A DNA stretch of 64,000 nucleotides from Pseudomonas japonica (lineage in GTDB: Bacteria; Pseudomonadota; Gammaproteobacteria; Pseudomonadales; Pseudomonadaceae), in the NCBI RefSeq assembly GCF_900188455.1, contig NZ_FZOL01000007.1:124001-188000 (forward strand), read 5' to 3'. How positions within the stretch are numbered: the first letter of the stretch is position 1; every line of letters begins with the position of its first letter. A model generated the notes under the pieces. That model did no database searches and was not told the DNA's origin. It saw only the letters and a program-made list of their open reading frames with translations. Positions 34,418 through 45,860 of the stretch are shown here, piece by piece. Made by a program: the position numbers and the translations under genes.

Positions 34418-35416
34418 TTGAACGCACCTATCGAACCCCATCGTTTCATTCTCGAGCCCTTCGAGGCTCACCGCTTCGCCAACCTGTGCGGTCAGTTCGA
34501 CGAGCATCTGCGCCTGATCGAACAACGCCTGGCCATCGAAATCCGCAATCGCGGCAACCAGTTCGAGCTGATCGGCGAACCGCGGGTCACCTCCACCGCC
34601 GAGCAACTGCTGCGCCGTCTCTATCGCGAGACCAAGGCCACCGAGCTGTCGCCGGAAACAGTTCATCTGTACCTCCAGGAATCCTCCGTCGAAGCGCTGG
34701 AAAACCCCGCGCACAACGAAGTCAGCGTATCGCTGCGCACGCGCAAGGGCGCCATTCGTCCGCGCGGTCTCAATCAGCAGCGCTACGTCAAGGAAATCCT
34801 CGGCAACGACATCAACTTCGGCATCGGCCCCGCCGGTACCGGCAAGACCTACCTGGCCGTGGCCTGCGCGGTGGATGCGCTGGAGCGCGAACAGGTGCGC
34901 CGCATCCTGCTGGTGCGCCCGGCGGTCGAGGCGGGCGAAAAGCTCGGTTTCCTGCCCGGCGACCTCGCGCAGAAGATCGACCCGTACCTGCGCCCGCTCT
35001 ACGACGCCCTGTACGAAATGCTCGGCTTCGAACATGTGGCCAAACTGATCGAGCGCCAGGTGATCGAGATCGCGCCGCTGGCCTACATGCGTGGCCGTAC
35101 CCTGAACAACAGCTTCATCATCCTCGATGAAAGCCAGAACACCACCGTCGAGCAGATGAAGATGTTCCTCACCCGCATCGGTTTCGGTTCCACCGCCGTG
35201 ATCACCGGCGACATCACCCAGGTCGACCTGCCGAAAGGCACAAAATCGGGCCTGGCCCATGTCATCCAGGTGCTCAAGGACGTACCGGGCATCAGCTTCA
35301 CCCACTTCCAGCCCAAGGACGTGGTGCGCCATCCGCTGGTGCAACGCATCGTCGAAGCCTACGAGCGCTTCGATGGCGAGCAGGCCAAGGCCGAAGGCAC
35401 CCGACGCGATGCTTGA
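34418..35416 (+). CDS. ybeZ: PhoH-like ATPase YbeZ
   Basis: A 332-residue P-loop protein that works with the endoribonuclease YbeY in rRNA and RNA processing. Walker A is [20 protein letters not shown], Walker [12 protein letters not shown], with [17 protein letters not shown] and [13 protein letters not shown] also typical of PhoH. The start is TTG at 34418 ([16 protein letters not shown]); no in-frame ATG lies close and the family N-terminus matches from there. Its end overlaps ybeY by eight bases. The order ybeZ-ybeY-corC-lnt is conserved across gammaproteobacteria. Confidence 0.94.
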   Translation: MNAPIEPHRFILEPFEAHRFANLCGQFDEHLRLIEQRLAIEIRNRGNQFELIGEPRVTSTAEQLLRRLYRETKATELSPETVHLYLQESSVEALENPAHNEVSVSLRTRKGAIRPRGLNQQRYVKEILGNDINFGIGPAGTGKTYLAVACAVDALEREQVRRILLVRPAVEAGEKLGFLPGDLAQKIDPYLRPLYDALYEMLGFEHVAKLIERQVIEIAPLAYMRGRTLNNSFIILDESQNTTVEQMKMFLTRIGFGSTAVITGDITQVDLPKGTKSGLAHVIQVLKDVPGISFTHFQPKDVVRHPLVQRIVEAYERFDGEQAKAEGTRRDA

Positions 35417-35903
35417 ACTGGACCTGCAAGTCGCGACCGAAGCGGCCGCGCCCGATGAAGCCCTGTTCCGCCGCTGGTGCGAGCTCGCCTTGCGCCAGCG
35501 CACGGCCGACTCGGAGATGACCATCCGCCTGGTGGACGAAGCCGAAGGCCGCGAGCTGAACCACACCTACCGGCACAAGGACTACGCCACCAACGTGCTG
35601 TCCTTCCCCGCCGACGTGCCCGACGACATGCTCGACATCCCGCTGCTGGGTGACCTGGTCATCTGCGTCGCGGTGGTCGAGCGCGAAGCCGCCGAGCAAG
35701 GCAAATCCCTCGAGGCCCACTGGGCACACCTGGTCATCCATGGTTGCCTGCACCTGCTGGGCTACGACCACATCGAAGACGATGAGGCCGAGGAAATGGA
35801 AGCACTGGAACGAACGTTGCTTGCCGAACTGGGTCATCCGGACCCGTACGCCGACGACGAACACGACACACCTCAAACCGATATCTGCAAGGATCACGAG
35901 TAA
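35409..35903 (+). CDS. ybeY: Endoribonuclease YbeY (rRNA maturation factor)
   Basis: A 164-residue zinc-dependent RNase for 16S rRNA 3'-end maturation and ribosome quality control. The metal site is clear: [20 protein letters not shown], with three His spaced as H-x3-H-x5-H. Upstream are [20 protein letters not shown] and the TNVLSFP motif. The ATG at 35409 overlaps the last eight bases of ybeZ, so translation is coupled; longer in-frame readings lie inside ybeZ. Confidence 0.95.
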   Translation: MLELDLQVATEAAAPDEALFRRWCELALRQRTADSEMTIRLVDEAEGRELNHTYRHKDYATNVLSFPADVPDDMLDIPLLGDLVICVAVVEREAAEQGKSLEAHWAHLVIHGCLHLLGYDHIEDDEAEEMEALERTLLAELGHPDPYADDEHDTPQTDICKDHE

Positions 35904-35908
35904 CCGCC

Positions 35909-36748
35909 ATGAGCGAAGATCGATCGAGCAACGGGCAAAAGTCATGGCTGGGCAAGCTGACCCAGGCTTTTGCCCATGAGCCGAAAAACCGCCAGGAGCT
36001 CCTTGAGCTGCTGCGCGAAGCGCACCAGAACAAGCTGCTCGACAGCGAAGCCCTGACCATCGTCGAAGGTGCCATCCAGGTCGCCGACCTGCAGGTCCGC
36101 GACATCATGGTGCCGCGCTCGCAGATGATCAGCATCAAGGCCTCGCAGTCACCCCGCGAATTCCTTCCGGCGATCATCGAAGCCGCGCACTCGCGCTATC
36201 CGGTGGTCGGCGAAAGCCACGACGATGTTCTCGGCGTTCTGCTCGCCAAGGACCTGTTGCCGCTGATCCTCAAGGAGAACGGCGACAGCTTCAACATCAA
36301 GGACCTGCTGCGCCCGGCCACCTTCGTGCCCGAGTCCAAGCGCCTCAACGTGCTGCTGCGCGAGTTCCGCGCCAACCACAACCACATGGCCATCGTCATC
36401 GACGAGTACGGCGGCGTGGCGGGCCTGGTGACCATCGAGGACGTGCTGGAGCAGATCGTCGGCGACATCGAGGACGAACACGACGTCGAGGAAGACAGCT
36501 ACATCAAGCCGCTGCCCAGCGGTGACTTCCTGATCAAGGCACTGACGCCGATCGAGAACTTCAACGAGTTCTTCGACAGCGAGTTCTCCGACGACGAGTT
36601 CGACACCGTCGGCGGCCTGGTCATGAGCGCTTTCGGCCACCTGCCCAAACGCAACGAAACCACCGAAATCGGGCCTTACCGCTTCCGTATCCTCAACGCC
36701 GACAGCCGGCGGATACATTTGCTGCGCCTGACTCCCGTCACCCGTTAA
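35909..36748 (+). CDS. corC: CorC/HlyC family CBS-domain protein (YbeX)
   Basis: A 279-residue cytoplasmic protein with two CBS domains (VRDIMVPRSQMISI to LAKDLLPLI, and LRPATFVPESKRLNVLLREF to VTIEDVLEQIVGDIEDEHD) and a C-terminal CorC_HlyC domain (YRFRILNADSRRIHLLRLTP). It is linked to Mg/Co handling or to ribosome maturation with YbeZ/YbeY. It begins six bases after ybeY and is followed nine bases later by lnt. Confidence 0.93.
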   Translation: MSEDRSSNGQKSWLGKLTQAFAHEPKNRQELLELLREAHQNKLLDSEALTIVEGAIQVADLQVRDIMVPRSQMISIKASQSPREFLPAIIEAAHSRYPVVGESHDDVLGVLLAKDLLPLILKENGDSFNIKDLLRPATFVPESKRLNVLLREFRANHNHMAIVIDEYGGVAGLVTIEDVLEQIVGDIEDEHDVEEDSYIKPLPSGDFLIKALTPIENFNEFFDSEFSDDEFDTVGGLVMSAFGHLPKRNETTEIGPYRFRILNADSRRIHLLRLTPVTR

Positions 36749-36756
36749 GGACAACC

Positions 36757-38274
36757 ATGCGCTGGATCACCCGCCCCGGCTGGCCCGGTAACCTGCTGGC
36801 CGTGGCGGCCGGCGCCCTGACCACCCTGACCCTGGCCCCGTTCGACATCTGGCCTCTGGCCCTGGTGGCTCTGAGTCTGTTCTACCTCGGCCTGCGCGAG
36901 CTGAGCCCGCGCCAGGCCCTGGGTCGCGGCTGGTGCTACGGCTTCGGCCTGTTCGCCGCCGGCACCTGGTGGATCTACGTCAGCATCCACGACTACGGCG
37001 GCGCTTCGGCGCTGCTGGCCGGCGCGCTGATGCTGGCGTTCTTCGCCGCCATCGCCTGGTTCTTCGCCCTGCCGGCCTGGCTCTGGGCCCGCTGGCTGCG
37101 ACGCAACGAAGCGCCGCTGGCCGACGCCCTCGGTTTCGCCGCGCTGTGGCTGGCCCAGGAAGCCTTCCGTGGCTGGTTCCTGACCGGTTTCCCCTGGTTG
37201 TATGCCGGCTACAGCCAGCTCGACGGCCCCCTGGCCGGGCTCGCGCCGCTGGGCGGCATGTGGCTGATCTCCTTCACCCTGGCCCTGAGCGCCGCGCTGC
37301 TGTGCAACCTGTACCGCCTGCGCCAGCGAAAATCCTTCTTCGCCATCGGCGTTGCCCTGCTGATCGGTCCCTGGACCCTCGGCCTGGCGCTCAAGGACCA
37401 CGCCTGGACCACCCCGTCCGGCGATCCGCTGCGGGTCGCGGCGATCCAGGGCAACATCGAGCAGAGCCTGAAGTGGGAGCCGAGCGAACTGCGCCGGCAA
37501 CTGGAGCTGTACCGCGACATGAGCTTCACCAGCAAGCCGGTGGACCTGATCGTCTGGCCGGAAACCGCGGTGCCGGTGTTCAAGGACACGGTCCAGGGCT
37601 ACCTGGACATGATGAGCGGATTCGCCGCGGACCGGCATGCGGCATTGATCACCGGCGTTCCGGTGCGCCAGTTCGAACACGGACAACGTCGCTACTTCAA
37701 CGGCATCACCGCGATCGGCGAGGGCGACGGCACCTACCTGAAACAGAAGCTGGTGCCGTTCGGCGAATACGTTCCCCTGCAGGACCTGCTGCGTGGCCTG
37801 ATCGAGTTCTTCAACCTGCCGATGTCCGACTTCGCTCGCGGCCCCGCCGACCAGGCGCTGCTCCAGGCCAAGGGCTACCAGCTGGCGCCGTTCATCTGCT
37901 ACGAAGTGGTCTATCCGGAACTGGCCGCGAGCCTCGCGGCGCGCAGCGACATCCTCCTGACCATCAGCAACGACACCTGGTTCGGCAAGTCCATCGGCCC
38001 CCTGCAACACCTGCAGATGGCGCAGATGCGCGCCCTGGAAGCCGGGCGCTGGATGATTCGCGCGACCAACAACGGCGTGACCGGACTGATCGACCCGTTC
38101 GGTCGCATCACCGCGCAGATCCCGCAGTTCGAGCGTGCCATCCTGTATGGCGAAGTGGTGCCGATGCAGCAGCTCACGCCGTATCTGCAATGGCGCTCCT
38201 GGCCGCTCGCCATCCTCTGCGTGGTGCTGCTGGGCTGGGCATTGCTGGCCAGCCGTATCGCCAGAACGGTGTAG
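36757..38274 (+). CDS. lnt: Apolipoprotein N-acyltransferase
   Basis: A 505-residue inner-membrane enzyme adding the third acyl chain to lipoproteins. Six or so N-terminal membrane segments (TLTLAPFDIWPLALVALSLF onwards) precede a nitrilase-like domain whose catalytic triad is visible: Glu in LIVWPETAVPVF, Lys in YLKQKLVPFGEYVP, Cys in FICYEVVYPE. RATNNGVTGLIDPFGR also matches. A terminal hydrophobic segment anchors the C-terminus. It closes the ybeZ-ybeY-corC-lnt run; the lipoproteins in this window are among its likely clients. Confidence 0.96.
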   Translation: MRWITRPGWPGNLLAVAAGALTTLTLAPFDIWPLALVALSLFYLGLRELSPRQALGRGWCYGFGLFAAGTWWIYVSIHDYGGASALLAGALMLAFFAAIAWFFALPAWLWARWLRRNEAPLADALGFAALWLAQEAFRGWFLTGFPWLYAGYSQLDGPLAGLAPLGGMWLISFTLALSAALLCNLYRLRQRKSFFAIGVALLIGPWTLGLALKDHAWTTPSGDPLRVAAIQGNIEQSLKWEPSELRRQLELYRDMSFTSKPVDLIVWPETAVPVFKDTVQGYLDMMSGFAADRHAALITGVPVRQFEHGQRRYFNGITAIGEGDGTYLKQKLVPFGEYVPLQDLLRGLIEFFNLPMSDFARGPADQALLQAKGYQLAPFICYEVVYPELAASLAARSDILLTISNDTWFGKSIGPLQHLQMAQMRALEAGRWMIRATNNGVTGLIDPFGRITAQIPQFERAILYGEVVPMQQLTPYLQWRSWPLAILCVVLLGWALLASRIARTV

Positions 38275-38277
38275 GCC

Positions 38278-39039
38278 TCAGTAGAAAAGCCGGTAGCCGA
38301 TCAGGCCAGCGACTTCATTGAAGAGCTGGCCGTTCTGCCACACCGCCTTGCTGTCTGGTACCCAGCCAGCGAACGGCCGTCCGTGATCCCCCCCCAGGAA
38401 CCCCACGGGCGCCGGCACCACCTCGAAGCCGGCGCGCTGGAAACTCCAGACGGAACGCTGCATATGCCAGGCCTGGGTCACCACCACGACCCGCCTGATA
38501 CCTTGCGGCTGCAGCATCGCCGCGCTCAGCTCGGCGTTTTCCCAAGTGGTACGGCTCTCTTCCTCCAGCCAGCGCACCGGAACCCCGAAGTCGCGCTGCA
38601 TGACCTCCGCCATCAAGCGTGCTTCGCTGGGTGGCGCGCCGTAGTGCAGGCCACCGCTGGTCAGCACCGGCAAGCCGGACGCCTTGGCCAGTTGCGCGGC
38701 ATAGCGCATGCGCTCCACGGCGACGCCGGTGGGCTGGTCCTGCATGCCCCAGGCGGGATCGCCGCGTTCACGGCCAGAGCCGAGAATCACGATGGCATCG
38801 GCCCGCTGGGCCAGTCCCGCCCACTCATCCAGGCCTAGCGGCGGCAGCGTTTCGATCCGTTGGGCAAGATGCTGCGCCACCAGCGGCGAACTCATCAGCC
38901 ACAGCCCGCCCAAACCGGCAAGAAAACACAGGCGCGCCGTGCGCGGCCAGGACTCGCGCAGCCACCAGGCAGCGATGAGCAAGAGAAGCAGGACACCGGG
39001 CGGCATCAGCCATTGTTTGATGAAGAAACGCAGAGGCAT
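38278..39039 (-). CDS. YdcF/ElyC-type DUF218 membrane protein
   Basis: A 253-residue protein with two N-terminal membrane segments (WLMPPGVLLLLLIAAWWL and LCFLAGLGGLWLMSSPLVA) and a periplasmic DUF218 domain: ADAIVILGSGRERG, SGLPVLTSGGLHYGAPPSEA, EEESRTTWENAELSAAML, RRVVVVTQAWHMQRSVWSFQ. In E. coli ElyC/SanA relatives affect envelope integrity and undecaprenyl-phosphate use. The start at 39039 has AGGGAG upstream; the in-frame extension does not fit a membrane protein start. It is convergent with lnt, with three bases between stops. Confidence 0.88.
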   Translation of the reverse strand: MPLRFFIKQWLMPPGVLLLLLIAAWWLRESWPRTARLCFLAGLGGLWLMSSPLVAQHLAQRIETLPPLGLDEWAGLAQRADAIVILGSGRERGDPAWGMQDQPTGVAVERMRYAAQLAKASGLPVLTSGGLHYGAPPSEARLMAEVMQRDFGVPVRWLEEESRTTWENAELSAAMLQPQGIRRVVVVTQAWHMQRSVWSFQRAGFEVVPAPVGFLGGDHGRPFAGWVPDSKAVWQNGQLFNEVAGLIGYRLFY

Positions 39040-39165
39040 CGGGCATCTCCCTGAAAAATGCTCGAAGCCTAGAGAAATAGGCGCCTGACAACAATTGCCA
39101 GGCGCCGTGAAGTAGAAAGAATTCGCGTGGCGCACTCCATCCTGCGCCGTTGATATGCCGAACGG

Positions 39166-39483
39166 TTATTTGAAGTGCAGCGTTCTGGATTTGAGCGCTG
39201 TGGCGGAATCGGCCTTGTCCTTGAGCCAGATGACCCGGCTTGGGGCTGGCGTTTCCTCTTTGGTCAAGACACCGGAAAGGTACTGCCCGCGGGCCGGAGC
39301 GGCCTCGAGGTAGGCTTTGATGACGTCGAACTCGGCCCGGCTCAGACCGCGCAGTTCCAGTTCGGCAGGCATCTCGTCGCGCAATCGGACCGAGGCGCGG
39401 GCCACATCCAGGGCCAGTCCGAGACGGTCGATCAGGCGTTCGTAGATTTCCGGTTTCGGTGCATGCTGCTGCGACTCTCCCAT
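39166..39483 (-). CDS. Conserved hypothetical protein
   Basis: A 105-residue, mostly helical cytoplasmic protein (YERLIDRLGLALDVARASVR, LRGLSRAEFDVIKAYLEAAP) with a basic C-terminus. A GAGGTG ribosome site precedes the ATG. I do not recognise a named family. It is divergent from leuS, and its codon use is like its neighbours', so it is probably real. Confidence 0.7.
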   Translation of the reverse strand: MGESQQHAPKPEIYERLIDRLGLALDVARASVRLRDEMPAELELRGLSRAEFDVIKAYLEAAPARGQYLSGVLTKEETPAPSRVIWLKDKADSATALKSRTLHFK

Positions 39484-39650
39484 CCGTTCACCTCATTGAA
39501 GATAGAATTCATCTCCCCCCACACCTGAGCTTAGCGCCACCCGTGAAACGGGCCGGATGCCGCGACCAACGGCCCCTGGCGCGGCCTGGCGTGCAATCAG
39601 GGTTTCCCACGACTGCTGGGGCTCATGTATGCTACGGCGTTCACTCTTGA

Positions 39651-42329
<2,679 letters not shown>

Positions 42330-42334
42330 CAGGA

Positions 42335-42358
42335 GCGAGCGCCCCGCGGGGCGCTCGC
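42335..42358 (+). terminator. Perfect 24-base palindrome between leuS and lptE
   Basis: GCGAGCGCCCCG pairs perfectly with CGGGGCGCTCGC. No T-run follows (ACAGAAAAG), so it is more likely a processing or stability hairpin or partial attenuator than a full terminator. Confidence 0.55.
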
Positions 42359-42395
42359 ACAGAAAAGTCCCCAAAGGTTTCCAGGGAGCAACAAG

Positions 42396-43001
42396 ATGAT
42401 CAAACGCAATCTGCTGGTGATGGGCCTGGCCGTGATGCTCAGCGCCTGCGGTTTTCACCTGCGTGGCACCGCTACCAACGACCTGGCGATCAAGGAACTC
42501 GACCTGAGCGCCCGCAACGCCTATGGCGACACCGTCAACCAGTTGCGCGACCTGCTGAAAAGCAGCGGCGTCAACGTACACGCCGGCGCGCCGTACAAGC
42601 TGGTGCTGACCAACGAGACCGATACCCAGCGCGCGGCCAGCTATGCCGGCTCCGCCCGTTCGGTGGAATACGAGCTGCAGACCCGACTGTCCTATGACAT
42701 CCAGGGTCACAACGACACCGTGCTGCTCAGCGACAACCTCGAAGTGCAGAAGACCTACGTGCACGACGGCAACAACATCACCGGATCGACCCAGGAAGCC
42801 TCCCAGGTCCGCAACGAAATGCGTCGTGACCTGGTCCAGCGCATGGCCCAGCGCCTGCAACAGCTGACCCCGGAACGCCTGGACGAGCTGCAGGCCAAGG
42901 CCGACGAACGCGCTCGCGCCGAAGCTGAAGCCCTGAAAGCGGCGCAACGCGCCCAGGACGCCCAGCCTCAGCAGTCGCCACTGGAAGTCCCGGCCAACTG
43001 A
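42396..43001 (+). CDS. lptE: LPS-assembly lipoprotein LptE
   Basis: A 201-residue outer-membrane lipoprotein that plugs the LptD barrel and helps insert LPS. Signal peptide with lipobox VMLSACGFHLRG, the strongly conserved CGFHLRG start of the mature protein. Then the LptE fold (LRDLLKSSGVNVHAGAPYKL, SVEYELQTRLSYDIQGHND). The C-terminal 45 residues are a charged helix rich in Ala, Glu and Arg. It stands in the usual place between leuS and holA. Confidence 0.95.
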   Translation: MIKRNLLVMGLAVMLSACGFHLRGTATNDLAIKELDLSARNAYGDTVNQLRDLLKSSGVNVHAGAPYKLVLTNETDTQRAASYAGSARSVEYELQTRLSYDIQGHNDTVLLSDNLEVQKTYVHDGNNITGSTQEASQVRNEMRRDLVQRMAQRLQQLTPERLDELQAKADERARAEAEALKAAQRAQDAQPQQSPLEVPAN

Positions 43002-43008
43002 GCCTGAA

Positions 43009-43028
43009 CGGGGCGCTTCGGCGCCCCG
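43009..43028 (+). terminator. UUCG-capped hairpin between lptE and holA
   Basis: CGGGGCGC-TTCG-GCGCCCCG: eight base pairs closed by the extra-stable UUCG tetraloop, eight bases before the holA start, followed by ACTCTTT. It may end part of the transcripts or shape the holA leader. Confidence 0.6.
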
Positions 43029-43035
43029 ACTCTTT

Positions 43036-44073
43036 ATGAAACTTGCCCCCGCCCAACTCAACAAGCACCTGCAAGGCACACTCGCCCCGGTCTACGTCGT
43101 CAGCGGCGACGACCCACTGCTGTGCCAGGAAGCCGCCGACGCCATTCGCCAGGCTGCTCGCCAGCAGGGCTTCGACGAACGCCAGGTATTCAGCGCCGAC
43201 GCCAACTTCGACTGGGGCACGCTGCTCCAGGCCGGCGCCAGCCTCTCGCTGTTCGCCCAGAAGCGCGTGCTTGAACTGCGCCTGCCCTCCGGCAAACCCG
43301 GCGACAAGGGCGCCGCGGCGCTGATCGAGTACTGCTCGCGCCCCGCCGACGACACCCTGCTGCTGATCAGTCTGCCCAAGCTCGATGGCAGCGCGCAGAA
43401 AACCAAGTGGGGCAAGGCGCTGGTCGAAGGCCAGCAGGTCCAGTTCATCCAGATCTGGCCGGTCGATACTCAACAACTGCCGCAGTGGATCAATCAGCGC
43501 CTGGCCCAGGCCGGGCTCGCCGCGCAGCGTGACGCCGTGGAGCTGATCGCCGCGCGGGTCGAAGGCAACCTGCTGGCCGCCGCTCAGGAAATCGAAAAAC
43601 TCAAGCTGCTCGCCGATGGCAACACCATCACCGTGGAAACGGTGCAGTCCGCTGTCGCCGACAGCGCGCGCTTCGATGTCTTCGGCCTGGTCGACGCCAT
43701 TCTCAACGGCGAAGCGGCCCACGCCCTGCGCATGCTCGAAGGGCTGCGCGGTGAAGGCGTGGAGCCGCCGGTGATTCTCTGGGCCCTGGCCCGCGAGCTG
43801 CGGGTCCTCACCGGCCTGGCGCAGCAATACAGCCAGGGGGTGCCGCTGGAGAAGGCCTTCAGTCAGGCCCGGCCGCCGGTCTGGGACAAGCGCCGCCCGT
43901 TGATGAGCAAGGCCCTGCAACGCCATTCCGCACAGCGCTGGGGCCAACTGCTGCACGATGCCCAGCGCATCGACGCGCAGATCAAGGGCCAGGCCCAGGG
44001 CTCGCCCTGGACCAGCCTGACCCGCCTGTCGCTGCTGATGGCCGGGCAGCGTCTGGCATTGCCCGCCGAATAA
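43036..44073 (+). CDS. holA: DNA polymerase III subunit delta
   Basis: A 345-residue clamp-loader subunit that opens the beta clamp. Seen: KLAPAQLNKHLQGTLAPVYV, VVSGDDPLLCQEAADAIRQA, the LSLFAQKRVLELRLPSGKPG beta-binding region, KLDGSAQKTKWGKALVEGQQ, LIAARVEGNLLAAAQEIEKL and ADSARFDVFGLVDAILNGEA. Length matches E. coli HolA (343). It follows lptE in a conserved order. Its last bases overlap the arfA promoter region. Confidence 0.95.
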   Translation: MKLAPAQLNKHLQGTLAPVYVVSGDDPLLCQEAADAIRQAARQQGFDERQVFSADANFDWGTLLQAGASLSLFAQKRVLELRLPSGKPGDKGAAALIEYCSRPADDTLLLISLPKLDGSAQKTKWGKALVEGQQVQFIQIWPVDTQQLPQWINQRLAQAGLAAQRDAVELIAARVEGNLLAAAQEIEKLKLLADGNTITVETVQSAVADSARFDVFGLVDAILNGEAAHALRMLEGLRGEGVEPPVILWALARELRVLTGLAQQYSQGVPLEKAFSQARPPVWDKRRPLMSKALQRHSAQRWGQLLHDAQRIDAQIKGQAQGSPWTSLTRLSLLMAGQRLALPAE

Positions 44074-44078
44074 GGGTC

Positions 44079-44107
44079 TTGCCGGGAGGGTTCGGCAGTC
44101 CTATAGT
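44079..44107 (+). promoter_or_regulatory. Candidate sigma-70 promoter of arfA
   Basis: TTGCCG (44079-44084) and TATAGT (44102-44107) are separated by the ideal 17 bases. Transcription would start near 44114, about 27 bases before the arfA ATG. Confidence 0.7.
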
Positions 44108-44140
44108 GCGCGCGAATCCACCCCGCCAGGAGCTCCAGGC

Positions 44141-44305
44141 ATGCCCAAGAAACCGGCAAAATCCCGGCCGAACAAGGCCAAGTCCATCATCGCCCAACCC
44201 CTGTTCCGCAGCCGCCAGGAACGTCCGGGCAAAGGCAAAGGCAGCTACCGCCGCGAAGCCTTCCAATCGAGAGATTGGGAGGCTTCGTCCTTTATGGCGG
44301 CATGA
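44141..44305 (+). CDS. arfA: Alternative ribosome-rescue factor ArfA
   Basis: A 54-residue basic protein that binds stalled ribosomes on non-stop mRNA and recruits RF2. The core IAQPLFRSRQERPGKGKGSY and RDWEAS match E. coli ArfA (DPLFRQRVEKNKKGKGSY and NWEAS). AGGAGC lies about 10 bases before the ATG. Codons 38-49 form a strong hairpin (separate entry), as in other arfA genes, where the message is cut or ended inside the hairpin so that ArfA is made only when tmRNA is overwhelmed. Short size and overlapping longer frames make it easy to miss. Confidence 0.9.
   Translation: MPKKPAKSRPNKAKSIIAQPLFRSRQERPGKGKGSYRREAFQSRDWEASSFMAA
44254..44287 (+). terminator. Hairpin inside arfA (non-stop feedback element)
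   Basis: Arms 44254-44268 (CGAAGCCTTCCAATC) and 44273-44287 (GATTGGGAGGCTTCG) pair over 15 bases with one G-U, closed by a GAGA loop and followed by TCCTTT. It lies wholly inside the arfA reading frame, 18 bases before the stop, where ArfA genes carry an RNase III site or terminator. Confidence 0.85.
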
Positions 44306-44366
44306 AAGCAGGAAAGTCACAGGCATGGTATGGTCGTCACCTGACCCGTATTACCTGGATTCGTGC

Positions 44367-45677
44367 ATGCCCCTCTGCCTTACCCGTCGCTGGCAACTTC
44401 GCCACCTGACCGCTGCTTCCAGCCTCGTTCTGCTCGTCGCCTGCGCCGAACACCCGACCGCCGCCGACGCCCTGCCCATCGCTCCGCTGCCCGCCGCCCC
44501 GAGCGTGATACAGCCGACGCCCAACGCCGATATCGAAGTCCAGCCACAGCAGACCTTCGCCGAGTGGCAGGCCAGTTTCCGCCAGCAGGCCTTGCAGGCG
44601 GGTGTAGCCCCGAGCCTGTTCGACCGCATCTTCGCCGGCATGACCCCGGACATGGACGTGATCAAGGCCGACCGCAGCCAGCCCGAGTTCACCCGCCCGG
44701 TCTGGGAATACCTCGACGGCGCACTGTCGCCGGTGCGCGTGCGCAACGGCAAGGCCTTGCTGATCCAGAACAGCGAACTGCTGGCGCGCATCGAGCAACG
44801 CTATGGCGTCGACCGCAACGTGCTGGTGTCGGTGTGGGGCATGGAAAGCAACTTCGGCCAGTTCCAGGGCAACAAATCGGTGATCCGCTCCCTCGCCACC
44901 CTGGCCTACGAAGGCCGGCGCCCGGCGTTCGCCCAGGCGCAATTGCTGGCGGCCCTGAAGATCCTGCAGAACGGCGACATCGCGCCCGAGGCCATGCGCG
45001 GCTCCTGGGCCGGCGCCATGGGCCAGACCCAGTTCATTCCGACCACCTACGATACCCACGCGGTGGATTTCGACGGTGATGGCCGCCGCGACATCTGGAA
45101 CAGCTCCGCCGACGCCCTCGCCTCCACCGCGCACTACCTGCAGAGCTCGGGCTGGCAGCGAGGCCAGCCGTGGGGCTTCGAGGTCAGCGTACCCGCCGGC
45201 TTCGACTACTGGATCGCCGATGGCACGCAGCGCAAGACCGTCGCCGAGTGGCTGCGCCTGGGCCTGCAACTGCCTGCCGGCAGCCGCCTGCCCGTCGGTG
45301 GCGAACAGCTCTCCGCCGCGCTGCTGCTCCCCGCCGGCTACCGTGGCCCGGCGTTCCTGGTGCTGGACAACTTCCGCGCCATTCTCAAGTACAACAACTC
45401 ATCGTCCTATGCCCTGGCGGTCGGCCTGTTGAGCGAGCGTTTCGATGGCAATGGCTATATCCGCGGCGCCTGGCCGAAGGACGACCTGCCACTGAGCCGC
45501 AGCGAGCGCATCGAGCTGCAGGACCGGCTCAATGCCAGTGGACATGACGCCGGCAGCGCCGACGGCATCATCGGCGCCAACACCCGCAAGGCCATTCGCA
45601 ATGCCCAGCAGGCGCTTGGCTGGCCGGCGGATGGCTATCCGACGCACAAGTTGCTCGATAGCTTGCGCCAGCGCTGA
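44367..45677 (+). CDS. Lytic murein transglycosylase, MltB family with peptidoglycan-binding domain
   Basis: A 436-residue envelope enzyme cutting peptidoglycan with 1,6-anhydro product formation. Lipobox LLVAC gives a lipoprotein with cysteine near residue 26. The SLT_2 domain has FAEWQASFRQQALQAGVAPS, the catalytic Glu in VWGMESNFGQFQG, GSWAGAMGQTQFIPTTYDTH and FDGDGRRDIW. A C-terminal PG_binding_1 domain follows at about 375-436 (RSERIELQDRLNASG to AIRNAQQALG). The start is uncertain: ATG 44367 gives a good lipoprotein signal; ATG 44325 would add 14 residues. It is a paralogue of the mltB at 50159, which lacks the binding domain. Confidence 0.9.
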   Translation: MPLCLTRRWQLRHLTAASSLVLLVACAEHPTAADALPIAPLPAAPSVIQPTPNADIEVQPQQTFAEWQASFRQQALQAGVAPSLFDRIFAGMTPDMDVIKADRSQPEFTRPVWEYLDGALSPVRVRNGKALLIQNSELLARIEQRYGVDRNVLVSVWGMESNFGQFQGNKSVIRSLATLAYEGRRPAFAQAQLLAALKILQNGDIAPEAMRGSWAGAMGQTQFIPTTYDTHAVDFDGDGRRDIWNSSADALASTAHYLQSSGWQRGQPWGFEVSVPAGFDYWIADGTQRKTVAEWLRLGLQLPAGSRLPVGGEQLSAALLLPAGYRGPAFLVLDNFRAILKYNNSSSYALAVGLLSERFDGNGYIRGAWPKDDLPLSRSERIELQDRLNASGHDAGSADGIIGANTRKAIRNAQQALGWPADGYPTHKLLDSLRQR

Positions 45678-45700
45678 GATCTATTGCTGACACCGGATTT

Positions 45701-45792
45701 TGTAGGAGCTGGCTTGCCTGCGAAGGCCTGCACAGCAGGCCTACTCCAAGCGCCACCGATGCAAGACCTTCGCAGGCAAGCCAGCTCCTACA
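45701..45792. repeat. REP doublet (REPIN-like), compact
   Basis: Outer arms TGTAGGAGCTGGCTTGCCTG and its exact complement pair over 26 bases; the left unit has a GGCCTGCACAGCAGGCC inner hairpin. It lies in front of the bidirectional terminator between the MltB-like gene and lipA. Confidence 0.92.
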
Positions 45793-45806
45793 GGACACCC
45801 CCAAAG

Positions 45807-45844
45807 AAAAAGCCCCCGCACTTTCACAAGTGCGGGGGCTTTTT
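45807..45844. terminator. Bidirectional intrinsic terminator
   Basis: A 17-base-pair stem (AAAAAGCCCCCGCACTT with its complement) around a TCAC loop gives a T-run on either strand. It serves the convergent MltB-like gene and the lipA end. Confidence 0.93.
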
Positions 45845-45860
45845 CATGCAGGGCCGCTGA

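Noticed and set aside
34310..35566. A minus-strand frame that could fill the gap before ybeZ
   Set aside because: It is mostly antisense to ybeZ and its product resembles nothing; it does not restore miaB.
44079..44366. N-terminal extension of the MltB-like gene over arfA
   Set aside because: The frame overlaps arfA and lacks a signal peptide; the lipoprotein signal starts at 44367.
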